This document shows positions 7,172-15,388 of a stretch of 19,894 nt of DNA, piece by piece. The position numbers and the translations under genes were made by a program. Where the stretch lies: NCBI GenBank assembly GCA_037447655.1, contig JBBHKE010000300.1, positions 47,903 through 67,796 on the forward strand. Direction: 5' to 3'. Position 1 is the first letter of the stretch. Every line of letters begins with the position of its first letter. This DNA is from Zygnema cylindricum (taxonomy: Eukaryota > Streptophyta > Zygnematophyceae > Zygnematales > Zygnemataceae). Under the pieces are notes generated by a model. It ran no database searches and was not told where the DNA came from. It saw nothing but the letters and a program-made list of their open reading frames with translations.

Positions 7172-10100
7172 TGCTTCTTTTGCAGTGGCCAAAGTTGAGA
7201 AGGATGTCAAGAAACTTCAAATTGGAGTGAAGGTGAGCAAAAAATGAAATGGTCTATTTACAAGTACAGAAATGTTTGTCTCTTTCTTTCTGAAATACAG
7301 GAGTATTTGTCTTTTCCTTATACTGGTGTTTTTTTCTTCTGAAATATAGAAATGTCTTTTTTTCTCTCCCTCTCGCCCTATCCCTCTCTACATCTCTCTT
7401 CCTCCCTCTCCCTCTTTCTCTCTATTGCTGTCCTTCACTTTCTTTATCTCTCTCTCTCTCTCTTCTCATTCTCTCTCTTTTCCCATCTTCCTATCGGTCT
7501 TTTCCCTCTTTCTCTCACTCTGTCCCTCTCTCTTTCGCTCCTCCCTCTCATTCTCTCTCTCCCCCTTGACCTATCCCTCTCCTTCTCTCTTTATCCCTCT
7601 CTCTCTCCCTATCCCACTCCTCTCTATTTCGCCCTCTCCCGCTCTCTCTTTATTCCTCTCTTTCTCCCTCTCCTTCCCTTTGTTCCTACGTTGATTTCTG
7701 TATTTCGTTTTTTTCCTTTTTTTTCTTTCTTCTGAAATAATTGCAGTTTAGACCTGCAAAATGTGAAGTCAAGGCTCACGCAGGTGACAAAGTTCTTGTC
7801 CACTACAGGGTAAGTTTTTTTTTTTTTTCAGGAGAATTTGTTCAGAAATAGTGTGGAGAAATAGTACTTAGTTTTTATCTTTTGGACCAAAAAGAATATA
7901 TGTATACTTAGAATGCCCTTCAAGAAAAAGATTACTAATAAGAGAAACGTGTTCAGAAATGGTGTGGAGAAAAAAGGTTCAAAAATGATGGTATTAAAAA
8001 ATGATGCTTTTTTCAGATTTTTCTCACATTTTACAAAAAAAATAGGTGTATATGGAAAAAAAATGCATCCAACGGGATGGGATGTAAGTGGCTTAGTTGG
8101 TTTTTTATTTTCTTGAAAATCCAACTTTTGAATAAAAAAATTATTTATCTTTTAGAAACTTTCAAGCTGAATTTTTCCAAAGGTTATGGAAAATTGTTAG
8201 GTAGGCTTTAGGGTGGAGGGGAGGGAGAGAAGGCAAGAAGAGATTGGGGTGGAGATTACAGGGAGGGATGGAGGGAGGGGAGGGAAAGCGAGGAAGAATG
8301 AGAGATAGGAGCGGAATGGGAGAGATTAGAGGGAGGAAGCGATGGAGCGAGAGAGGAAGAGTGCGAGATAGGAAAGGCAGGGGAGAGATTAGAGGGAGGG
8401 AGGAGGGGAAGAGGAGAGAGAGGGGAAGAGGAGCGAGAGGGGAAGAGTGAGAGATAGGAGGGAGGGAGGAGTGGAAAGAACGATTGATAGGAGAGGTAGA
8501 GAAAAGAATGAGGGGGGAGGGGTTAGATCTTCCAGTCAAGTCTTTAGCTTATACAGTCAAGTTAAAGGGAGAAAATAGGGGGAAGATGGGGAGAGGGAGA
8601 GGGATAGGGAAGCGATAGTGGGAGAGTAATAGGGAGAGGTAGACGGTGATGGTAAAGCATGACATAGTATGAGGAAGAGGGTGACAAAGTGTGAGAGAGA
8701 GAGTGAAAAAAAAAGAGTGGCAAAGACTGAGTTTGGGTGTGACAACAAGTCGGAGGAAGAGGACTAAGAGTGGTCAAAAGAGAGAGAGGGAGAGGGAAAA
8801 GTTGCATGTGAGGCAGAGGAACTGGAAGGGGAGAGAGGCTTCTATTCCCCTGAGATGCAAAATAAGTTGATAATTAAGTTATTTTCTTTCCTACGGTTCT
8901 TGTTTAATTTCTAATTCTTTTTCAACTTTTTTTTTGGTTGCAGGGTACTCTGACTGATGGAACGGAATTCGATTCCAGTTATGGGAGGGGAGACCCTTTT
9001 GACTTCACTTTGGGAGAGGGAATGGTCATCAAAGGTAATCCTCTTCCTCTTCGCCTCTCCTTCTCCCTCTTCCTCTCCCTCTTCCTCTCCCTGTTGCTCT
9101 CCTCTCCCTCTCCCTCTCCCTCTCCCTCTCCCACTCCCACTCCCCTTTTATTATTGGGTATAATGTCAGTTATGATAAGAAATGCCTCACTCTTCTTTTT
9201 TACGTCTCCTTAAAAAAAAAAACAGGTTGGGATCACGGAATCGCTGGCATGTGCCTCGGTGAAAAGAGGAAGTTGAAAATTCCATCGGATCTCGGATACG
9301 GAGATCGGGAACCTGACCTGTCGTTCGACCGGATGTTTTCTTTACCTTTTGTTTATTTTATTTCCTCTTAGATTTCTAAAATTGACTAGTTTTTATCTTT
9401 TATTCATCTCATCTCATCCTTGAAATTCCTTCCCAATTAACTTCAACTTTCTAACAAAATAAAGTTGAGATAACGCTGAAACACGTAAAGTTTTGTTTCA
9501 GTTATGTTGAAAAAGTTGACATAAGCTTTTCACTTCTATCAATTTGGGGTTTCAGAAAGAGTATTCCCTTAGCACAACCCACCCTAATTAGTGTTGGTGC
9601 TTCCCTCTTTAAAAACTACAAGAAACACAGACCTAAAAATAGTATATTGAGGATGAGATGAAATGATTGTCGTTGCCTACCACATTTTTATCCGTATTGT
9701 TATTAGTAGGGGAAAGTGGACACTGCCCTAATAATATACTGGGTTATTTAGGAGAAGATGAAGCAGAAGAAATTACACCTTTTTTTGTGTATAGAAAGAG
9801 TAGATAATACTCTATAAAAAGAGTACATACCTTGTATAAAGAATCCACAAAAGTATATATCGGCACCAGAATTACTGTTGCCAAAGTTTTTGAAAACACC
9901 GAGAACAAGAGGGAGATCACCCTATTTTTAGTGTGGTCAGTGCCAAGAGTTTTTTGGGTGGGGGGGTGTTTTAAGGAGTTTTTATGGTTTTCTAAAAGAG
10001 GAGGAATTTGCACCAGTATTGGTGTTGCCAAGAACTCTCTTGGTTTCGAAAAGAGGATGAAGGGGGACAATTGTTACCATTATTACTGTAGATAAGATAA

Positions 10101-10638
10101 GATAACTGGTACCAGAATTTCTGTTGCGGATGCCTTTGAAGATATTAAAAGGAAAAGGGACGGGCAGTGTTAGTGTCACCAAAGTCTACAGGATTTATAA
10201 AAAAGGGGAAGGTTATCTATACATGCGGACATTTATGCATAATATATGTCGATAGACGCATGATATATATGCATATACATGCATGTACATGCATTTATAT
10301 GTACATATATGTATTTGTACATATATATATGTACATATAATGTGTGTGTTTGTGTATTTGCGTATGTATTTATACAAGAGTATCTTTTAATTGTGGACCA
10401 TAACTATGGCAAGAGGATTGAATTGCACCAGTATTACTGTTCCTATACCTTAAAACCATGGAAGTGTTTCTAACAAAGGGGAAGACGAAATGTGATTTGC
10501 TATTCCTTCAAAGTGAATCTAAAAGAGGAGGAAATTGGAATGTGGTTTTGTTGGACAGGTGGCGCCACACTAATTTTCCACACTGAACTTGTCGGTGTGA
10601 ATGGCAAGAAGTACGAACCCGAGAATCCCGACCTGTGA
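5687..10638 (+). CDS. FKBP2: FKBP2-like ER peptidyl-prolyl cis-trans isomerase, 6 exons recognised
   Basis: Single-domain FK506-binding isomerase that would catalyse prolyl cis-trans isomerisation in the secretory pathway. Recognised exons: 5687-5741, 7186-7232, 7747-7809, 8944-9034, 9226-(unresolved), 10559-10638. Residues 1-18 are a signal peptide ([18 protein letters not shown]), then KKLQIGVK as in FKBP2/FKBP13. Ligand-pocket residues are visible: Y54 (VHYR), F64-D65 (TEFDSS), F74 (PFDF), V83-I84 (MVIK), W87 (GWD) and Y110 (LGYG), with [11 protein letters not shown] as the last strand. The C-terminus is ENPDL. One thing is wrong: the loop between LGYGDR and GGATL (GAPPKIP or similar in the family) is not encoded at any clear splice junction. 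Either there is a missed microexon, a non-canonical donor, or a damaged gene. Confidence 0.88.
5964..6304. mobile_element. Foldback MITE copy 1 (TA target duplication), in FKBP intron 1
   Basis: Begins CACCGTGTATCGCTGTTAG and ends GATACACGCTG, flanked by TA at 5962-5963 and 6305-6306. Long imperfect arms (about 130 bp each) pair: CACTTGTCCGATTTTCATTT on the left matches the reverse complement of AAATGGAAATCGGACAAGTG on the right, and AATCAAAAGG matches CCTTTTGATT. 341 bp, no coding capacity. TA flanks suggest mobilisation by a Tc1/mariner-type transposase (inference). Longest of the three copies. Confidence 0.85.
6790..7100. repeat. T-run blocks with a ~125-bp direct duplication
   Basis: AAAGTTTTGAAATTTTT followed by CTCTT.TGCTTGAAATTT and CCTTTTAT occurs at about 6892-6957 and again at about 7017-7077, each followed by a long T run. 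Poly-T tracts at 6790, 6946-7010 and 7048-7086 may be unstable in assembly. Confidence 0.7.
7141..7168 (+). repeat. (GT)n microsatellite just upstream of the FKBP exon 2 acceptor
   Basis: An unbroken GT dinucleotide run of about 28 nt, then TTTTTGCTTCTTTTGCAG. Intronic UG repeats near splice sites can bind TDP-43/CELF-type proteins in animals; whether that applies here is unknown. Confidence 0.9.
7186..7232 (+). CDS. FKBP2: FKBP exon 2
   Basis: Encodes [16 protein letters not shown] (first codon split with exon 1). The acceptor is CTTCTTTTGCAG and the donor [17 protein letters not shown] is the FKBP2-type lead-in to the isomerase fold. Confidence 0.93.
7233..7746 (+). other. FKBP intron 2 with CT-rich tract and decoy acceptors
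   Basis: 514 nt. Two acceptor-like copies, TTTCTGAAATACAG (to 7300) and TTCTTCTGAAATATAG (to 7349), resemble the real site TTCTTCTGAAATAATTGCAG (to 7746). Between them, about 7353-7690 is nearly pure C/T. Using the first decoy would reach an in-frame TGA. Confidence 0.8.
7747..7809 (+). CDS. FKBP2: FKBP exon 3 ([10 protein letters not shown])
   Basis: 21 codons, [21 protein letters not shown] in two pieces, phase 0 at both ends; donor AGG|GTAAGT. It carries the pocket tyrosine of VHY. It is symmetric, so skipping would be in frame but would remove a central strand. Confidence 0.95.
7840..7972. repeat. 23-bp direct repeat, 110 bp apart
   Basis: TGTTCAGAAATAGTGTGGAG at 7840 and TGTTCAGAAATGGTGTGGAG at 7950, each followed by AAA: 22 of 23 positions identical. 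Confidence 0.9.
8210..8830 (+). repeat. Homopurine GA-rich tract in FKBP intron 3
   Basis: Dominated by GGGAGGGA, GAGAGAG and GGGAAGAG words with rare pyrimidines, no fixed period. Purine-rich on the sense strand, opposite to the pyrimidine-rich tract of intron 2. Confidence 0.85.
8944..9034 (+). CDS. FKBP2: FKBP exon 4 ([12 protein letters not shown] to MVIK)
   Basis: 30 codons plus one base. It encodes [20 protein letters not shown] and [10 protein letters not shown], with pocket residues F64, D65, F74, V83 and I84. Acceptor GGTTGCAG, donor AAAG|GTAATC, phase 1. Confidence 0.96.
9035..9225 (+). other. FKBP intron 4 with CTCTCC repeat at the donor
   Basis: 191 nt. (CTCTTC/CTCTCC)n begins within 6 nt of the GTAATC donor and runs to about 9145. 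The acceptor is an A-run followed by CAG. Confidence 0.85.
9226..9368 (+). CDS. FKBP2: FKBP exon 5 (GWDHGIAGM to LGYGDR); 3' boundary unresolved
   Basis: Completes Gly86 then [20 protein letters not shown] and DLGYGDR, all conserved. After 9308 the frame reads [20 protein letters not shown] to TAG at 9369-9371. Exon 6 needs a phase-1 donor ending in G; the GT dinucleotides here (near 9320, 9323, 9335) are phase 2 and weak. The listed end is the open frame before the stop. If transcripts end here, the protein would lack the last beta strand. Confidence 0.75.
9443..9468 (+). terminator. Hairpin with AATAAA after the exon 5 read-through stop
   Basis: TCAACTTT (9443-9450), 10-nt loop, then its exact complement AAAGTTGA (9461-9468). 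AATAAA (9458-9463) straddles the loop and the 3' arm. It lies 72 nt after the TAG that ends the exon 5 read-through frame. A second stem, CTGAAAC/GTTTCAG, follows at 9476-9501. Possible alternative polyadenylation site. Confidence 0.45.
9860..10445. repeat. Diverged CACCAGNATTNCTGTTGCC repeat, four copies
   Basis: Copies start at 9863, 10011, 10110 (as TACCAG) and 10428. The first three continue into an A/G-rich tail (GAAAACACCGAGAACAAGAG; TTTCGAAAAGAGGATGAAGG; GAAGATATTAAAAGGAAAAG). Spacing is irregular (148, 99, 318 bp). Confidence 0.65.
10215..10375. repeat. Alternating purine-pyrimidine block (ATGCAT/TACATATATGTA, then TGTGTG)
   Basis: Self-complementary words such as ATGCATGTACATGCAT and GTACATATATGTA are followed by TGTGTGTGTTTGTGTA. 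Such runs can form cruciform or Z-DNA and are mutation hot spots. Confidence 0.75.
10559..10638 (+). CDS. FKBP2: FKBP exon 6 (terminal exon)
   Basis: After the acceptor TTGTTGGACAG, the phase-1 frame gives [18 protein letters not shown] then YEPENPDL and TGA at 10636-10638. GGATLIF is the conserved last strand, with the pocket Phe. The C-terminus ENPDL is not a canonical KDEL/HDEL; ER retention is uncertain. Confidence 0.92.
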
Positions 10639-12534
10639 GATAGGACAAATAAATTTTGTCCTTTTCTGCACTTACTACATAGCTGGGTCAGGAGGGAAAA
10701 AGAAAGGCTGAGAAAAAATGGCAAAGGCAATTTATACAACGTTGTTGTTTTTTTTTTTTTTCCCTTGAGTCCTTAGTATTTTCGTGTAAAACTGTGGCTT
10801 ACATGGAAACGGTATAGAAGAAGTCGTCTCTTGTATCTTTATGTCCTCCTTAAGCAACTCAACTTTCTGTGCCCCAATTTCAGTTTCTTTCTTTAATTTG
10901 GAATGCCATTTATTAGTGTTGTATATTGAACGAATTTAGGGTCGATCTATTTACGATATCGGTTCTTATCGATACTGAGACCTGAAAATATCGAGTTTAC
11001 CAATAAACATCGTTTCCATGATAATTGCCTACAATTCACCAATCACTGTACGATCATCTGTATGTAAATATACGGTCATCTGTCAGTAAATCTTTACCAG
11101 ATAAAAAAAGTTCTTCGCTGAATCTTCATTAAATGATTGTTTGGCCGGAAATTCCGTGCACAGAATCTGAAAAGACCAGCATACAAATTTAAAATTAGGT
11201 ACAAATTTATCATGTTGCGGCACAGTACGGTATGGTACGGTATGGTAAGATACTGTACCAATGTAGCATACTGTAGAGAGGAAACTTTTCTCAGCCTCAA
11301 TGTCGGGATAAATAAAACCTGTCTGAAGAGTAAAGGAATAGTGGTATGGATGTTGCCAATATCACAATATCGATGTCGATATGTCGCTACTATTGGCAGG
11401 ACACCATTTCCCCGATATCGATGAACAAGAATCCCTATAAAAGTATATATTGATTACTGGCTAAACTTCGCTTCGCCTGACATGCAACAAATACAGATAT
11501 GCTAAACTCTTTTTCCTTCTTCTCTCCATTTTTCGTTTCTTCTGAACTGAGATGGAAATATGTAAGTTGTGTGGATGTGGTGATCCTCTCTACCTAGACT
11601 CACCGAAGTCTTTTTGACCACAGCAATAGACCAAAGTTTGAGTAATATGTGAATTTCAGTTCAATGAAAATTTCATAGAAATGTTTTTTCTAGAAACAAT
11701 TTAAAAAGTAGTGAGAGATTTAAAAACAGCCTTACGGTAACTCAAAAAGCTGACATCAGTGTAAAGTGCCACGCAAATCTTTCTAATGACCTTTATGCGT
11801 TGAAGTTCATGGTTACCTTATAATCCTCCCAATTGGTGCTTGTATTTTTCCTTAAACACTTTGTTTTTTTTCGTTGGTAAAATGGAGTCGTCTTTATGTA
11901 CGGTGTCATGTAGATACACTAAAGTCGGAAATCTGGATGAATCGTCTACCTGCTTCGCTAATTTCCCGAGGATTATCGATAAACAAAAAAAAGTAGCGAA
12001 GACTTCCTTGATTTATACAAATTTGGATACTAAGCTTGGAGTTATTAATCAAAGTAAAACTTTGTCTGGTTTGCCAAAAAAATCGTTGGTTGGTTTTTAT
12101 GGTTAATTTGACTCTCTTTTATTATTAATGGATTTGTGGTGTAAATACGTGACTGGAATTCACTCATGCTAGTCTTCATGCTCCGACGATTTTATGCATC
12201 TTGTGAGAAACTTCAACTTAAAAAGTATTTTTTCTTTTAATCCCTTTTTAGGGGATCGCTATATGGTTAGCCCATGCTCACCGTAATCTATATGGGGGAA
12301 ACTGGTGAAATGCACATATAATATGGGGTGACCAGATATAGTGTTTCCGCTCGTTTTGCATATCCGAACTTCGGTCCGTATTCCTTTCCATCAAAAAGGA
12401 TTTCAAGCTTGTCGAACGAATGGACCGGTATTCATAAACAACTTCTCATGGTGTTCGTCGTTTTACTTCACATAACCAAGGTTGAAGTTCTCCATTCATT
12501 TAAAAAGACTGAGTCGCTACTTGAGATTTCCAAT
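10639..12534. other. Intergenic region without a recognised gene
   Basis: Contains TACGGTATGG tandem words (about 11225-11250), an ATATCG-rich stretch (10930-11420) with an 8-bp inverted repeat TGCCAATA/TATTGGCA (11354-11361, 11391-11398), and TAGTGTTGTATA at about 10914, which resembles the left end of the element at 12535. Reading frames at 11840-12106 and 12328-12540 match nothing I know. Confidence 0.6.
10642..10662 (+). terminator. AATAAA poly(A) signal in an 8-bp hairpin just after the FKBP stop
   Basis: AGGACAAA (10642-10649), loop TAAAT, TTTGTCCT (10655-10662) is a perfect inverted repeat starting 4 nt after TGA. AATAAA spans 10648-10653, across the end of the 5' arm and the loop. 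Probable 3' end signal; structural control is inference. Confidence 0.55.
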
Positions 12535-12985
12535 CAGTAGTGTTGTGTACCGGGAAAAAACTTATTGCGATAAAATCGATAACGATAGTTATCGGTTATC
12601 GGTTATCGAACGGTGAGGGGTCTCGCTATATCGTTCCCAAACCGACAAATTTTTATCGTCGATAAGTGTAAAAAATAGAGTATTTTATAGCTTGGTACTT
12701 TATACTATATTGTATTATATTTTACACATTATATAGTATGGCATGCCACGTCATGGCGTCTGCAAAAAACGGAACAAGTGTATTGTCTGAACGATACAAT
12801 TATCGCCGATAATAATCGGATCCGATATTTATTGGTGTCTCATCGCAATGTATTTGGTTTTTATCGTGATAACTCACTTACCGAGATATCGACCGATAGA
12901 TTGAACCAATTTATCGATTATCGGTAGGTCAAAAAAAGGTACATATCGGTTATCGGCATATGGTTATCTATACACAACACCACTA
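12535..12985. mobile_element. Putative hAT-like nonautonomous element or ATCGATA-rich relic
   Basis: The left end CAGTAGTGTTGTGTA (12535-12549) and the reverse complement of the right end (TAGTGGTGTTGTGTA, 12971-12985) agree at 13 of 15 positions. The interior is packed with TTATCGG/ATCGATA words, including three tandem TTATCGG units (about 12580-12607). hAT ends often begin CAGTG, but I see no 8-bp target duplication, so the class is uncertain. Confidence 0.45.
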
Positions 12986-13161
12986 ATAGGGCACGAATAA
13001 AATCTTAACAAGTGATAACGTGAGTATGTTTCAAGAATTTGAAACGTTTTCAATAAGCTTAATAAAAAAATAAAAAAATCGTGCAACGTTAAATGTTCAA
13101 AACGTTTATGGAAACAGAAAGAAAGGGTCATCACTCTTGAATAGGGACACATGGTTGGACG

Positions 13162-13228
13162 TGGCTCAGTTAATTAGACGTGTGTCTTCGGCTGGTCGTT
13201 GGTTGGGTTCATAACACGGACACTTTTT
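13162..13228 (+). other. tRNA-like Pol III boxes (possible tRNA-derived SINE or decayed tRNA)
   Basis: TGGCTCAGTTAATTAGA (13162-13178) fits the A box (TRGCNNAGYNN...). GGGTTCATAAC (13205-13215) partly fits the B box GGTTCRANNCC. Box spacing is 43 bp and a T5 run (13224-13228) follows. The D-arm and T-arm do not fold cleanly, so this is not a functional tRNA. Confidence 0.3.
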
Positions 13229-13791
13229 AGGTTTCGGGTTGTAGGTTTATATCATTAATTTCTTGCGTTACGTTACTCGTTATTACTCCTTAAGTTACCT
13301 TAATTTTCAACACCGGTTTTCATTTCCTTAGTATTTTTGTCCAAATTTAGAAGAGTCTTTTGATGTTTTTTTTTTTTTTAAGCACATATGTGCACAGTTG
13401 CATTTGATTTTGATGTTTAAGAATCCTTCATTGATTTGTGGTAGTTGTTGTTATTGCTGTTGTTCAATTCGTCTCTTTTTTCTTTGTTGTTGCAAAAAAA
13501 CATATGTTGGCATCTTGTTGATAATTTTATTTCTTAGAGTATTCTATGTTTTTTCTGTTTTCTGTTATTTGTCAATGTTGGTTTCAAAATTATTAATGGA
13601 TTTTTAGAGCAGAAATGATGGATTACAATTTCATTTAATGTAAAATTTATTTACACTATTTTAATGGCACTAGAGCCTTGTCGATATGCTAATATCGGAT
13701 ACCGAATCGGACTCATTGGTACGATATTTATACACACTATGCAGAAGCAGAATACACCACATAAGTCTTGTATCGCCAACAATTACATCTA

Positions 13792-14008
13792 CAACCGTGT
13801 ATCGCTATCAGTGTTAATGATTTTGTCGCCACTTAAACATATTTTCTTCGTAACACACATGTCGGATTGTGGATCTGACGGTTTCGATTAAAGGTAAGAT
13901 TCCCAGCATTCGATTAGCGGTCTCAGATTAAAAATTGGACAAATGTGTACGAAAAAAATATCTTTTAAGCGGCAAAAAAAACATTAACACTAATAGCGAT
14001 ACACGGTG
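13792..14008. mobile_element. Foldback MITE copy 2, intergenic
   Basis: Begins CAACCGTGTATCGCTATCAG and ends AATAGCGATACACGGTG; TA precedes it at 13790-13791, TG follows. Arms of about 100 bp pair: GTGTTAATGATTTTGTCGCC on the left against GGCAAAAAAAACATTAACAC on the right. 217 bp, no ORF. Same terminal motif as 5964 and 18201. Confidence 0.85.
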
Positions 14009-14905
14009 TGGTTCGAGTGTTGGCCTGTTGACGCCTTCTGTAGTTCCGTGATATTACCGACAGCTTTTCTCAACTGTAGCAGGTCACATAGAAACGTATT
14101 CCTCCAGAACGTCGTTTACTGGAATCCTGTTTGACGCGTCAGCACCATGTATCCGTTGCAAAGCGGCAGTCAACGGCTACCTTCGAAATTGAATTTGTCC
14201 GTACTTGTTTTGCTTGGGAATATCTGCCTACTTTCCCCGTCTGCTGTACGGCCGACCTGCTGTCCGTTCATTCTATTTTTACCGCCAATTTCGAATTATT
14301 GAACGCTTTTAAACTCCAGTTCAGATTCCTGTTTCTCTGACCAGGCTCCCATCCGTACCGAATGTCCCGTTGCTGCCAAAAATATGAGTTTTTCACGAAG
14401 TGCTGACCGAACCACCGTTTAGCAATAGCATTGATCGTCTCGATTTTATGAGCGATAGATTTACGAACCTAAGAATATATAGTAGACCATACTATAAGTT
14501 TTACATACGTCGTGTGGATATTTATGGTCCACGTGGAATCATAGTTCCCGTTCATGACCTTATTCGCAGCCTGAAATGCCAACGAAAGTACTGCTTGCTT
14601 TTTATATCCACACTATTAGAATGTGAGGGCCAATTGTTTCGCTAAACCTTGCGAAAGTATGAACGGGCAGCTGGAAAAAAACGTTCAATTTTCTGTACGG
14701 TTCCACACTTCCTACTACGGTACTACCTGCTCTTTCATGTTGATTTCCTTTCATACCCTAACGTTTTTTCTCTTACGAAGTGAGACACAGAAAAGCAGAG
14801 AGAGAATAGTGAGAAGGAATGCAATATCTTTCAAATAATCTGTCCTCCAAACCAAATGATTCTTGAACTGAATCGTTTCACTGTAAACCTAATTTTTGAT
14901 GTGGA

Positions 14906-15388
14906 ATGGCACACTCTTCAAGCAAAGGAGTGTATTCCACTCCTTTGTCAATGTCTTCTTCTCAGCCTTTGACACTTCCAGTAACAAAATCCTCAACTTT
15001 CATCAATCCTTCTTATTCATCACCAAAGAAGATTCAAAATCTTGCAACGGTTTCTGAAAAAACCATCTTGTCTCCTAGCAATCAAGCCTCTGGCTCAGCA
15101 TCCGCCCTAGCGTCAACTTCCTCTCCGTTTTTTGACAAACTGTCCTCTTCTTCTTCATCTTTTGTCAAACATTCATTGACTCCCAGTCTTACTAAACAAC
15201 ACACATTGATTCATAATAAAGGATCAGCTTCATCTACGTCGGCCAAAGATTTATCTTCTTCTTCAGGAGATCACAGATTGCGTCCGGGATTTTATCAAAA
15301 TGTTGACTCTCAAGTGTATAAAAAGAGTGCACTTGCAGACGTGACGGGGAATGACTTTGATAGACATGACCTTATCTCTAGGCATGCA
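14906..15388 (+). CDS. LysM gene exon 1 (Ser-rich N-terminus)
   Basis: 161 codons from MAHSSSKGVYSTPLS; an in-frame TGA two codons upstream (14897-14899) supports this start. Composition is dominated by Ser, Thr, Ala and Lys (ALASTSSPFFDKLSSSSSS). It ends ...LISRHA at donor GTAAGT (15389), phase 0. Confidence 0.85.

Larger units (their letters stand above)
5742..7185 (+). other. FKBP intron 1
   Basis: Noncoding, 1444 nt. It starts with a CT-rich run (about 5750-5890) and carries MITE copy 1 (5964-6304), degenerate GTGAGAATTTTTGAGA-like repeats (about 6330-6500), a ~21-bp CT repeat (6805-6870), duplicated T-run segments and a (GT)n tract before the acceptor. Confidence 0.85.
7810..8943 (+). 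other. FKBP intron 3 with GA-rich tract
   Basis: 1134 nt. It holds a near-perfect direct repeat (7840-7862 and 7950-7972) and a G/A-rich tract from about 8210 to 8830, ending with the acceptor TTTTTGGTTGCAG. Reading frames in the GA tract are simple-sequence artefacts. Confidence 0.85.
9372..10558 (+). other. FKBP intron 5 (or alternative 3' region)
   Basis: About 1.2 kb without a recognisable exon. It contains the hairpin/AATAAA site, at least four copies of a CACCAGNATTNCTGTTGCC-like repeat (9863, 10011, 10110, 10428) and an alternating purine-pyrimidine block (about 10215-10375). I searched it by eye for the missing PPKIP-type loop and found none. Confidence 0.7.
12986..14905. other. Intergenic region upstream of the LysM gene
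   Basis: Apart from the tRNA-like boxes and MITE copy 2 I recognise nothing. The 14030-14760 stretch is less AT-rich and has open frames on both strands (14131-14340, 14400-14645 plus), perhaps a decayed gene or transposon. The LysM gene promoter should be here. Confidence 0.5.

Noticed and set aside
7352-7735. 127-codon Ser/Leu/Phe-rich open frame
   Set aside because: It translates the CT-rich tract of FKBP intron 2; the composition is pure simple sequence.
8162-8807. Several frames on both strands in 8162-8807
   Set aside because: All lie in the GA-rich tract of intron 3; stop codons are scarce only because of base composition.
10093-10107. GATAAGATAACTG before GGTACC as the missing FKBP microexon (KIT-G)
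   Set aside because: It would need a phase-1 donor from exon 5 that is not seen, and longer versions contain stops.
11840-12540. Small frames (88 and 70 codons) in the intergenic region
   Set aside because: The codon pattern is not obviously random but no motif or family is recognisable; not enough for a gene call.
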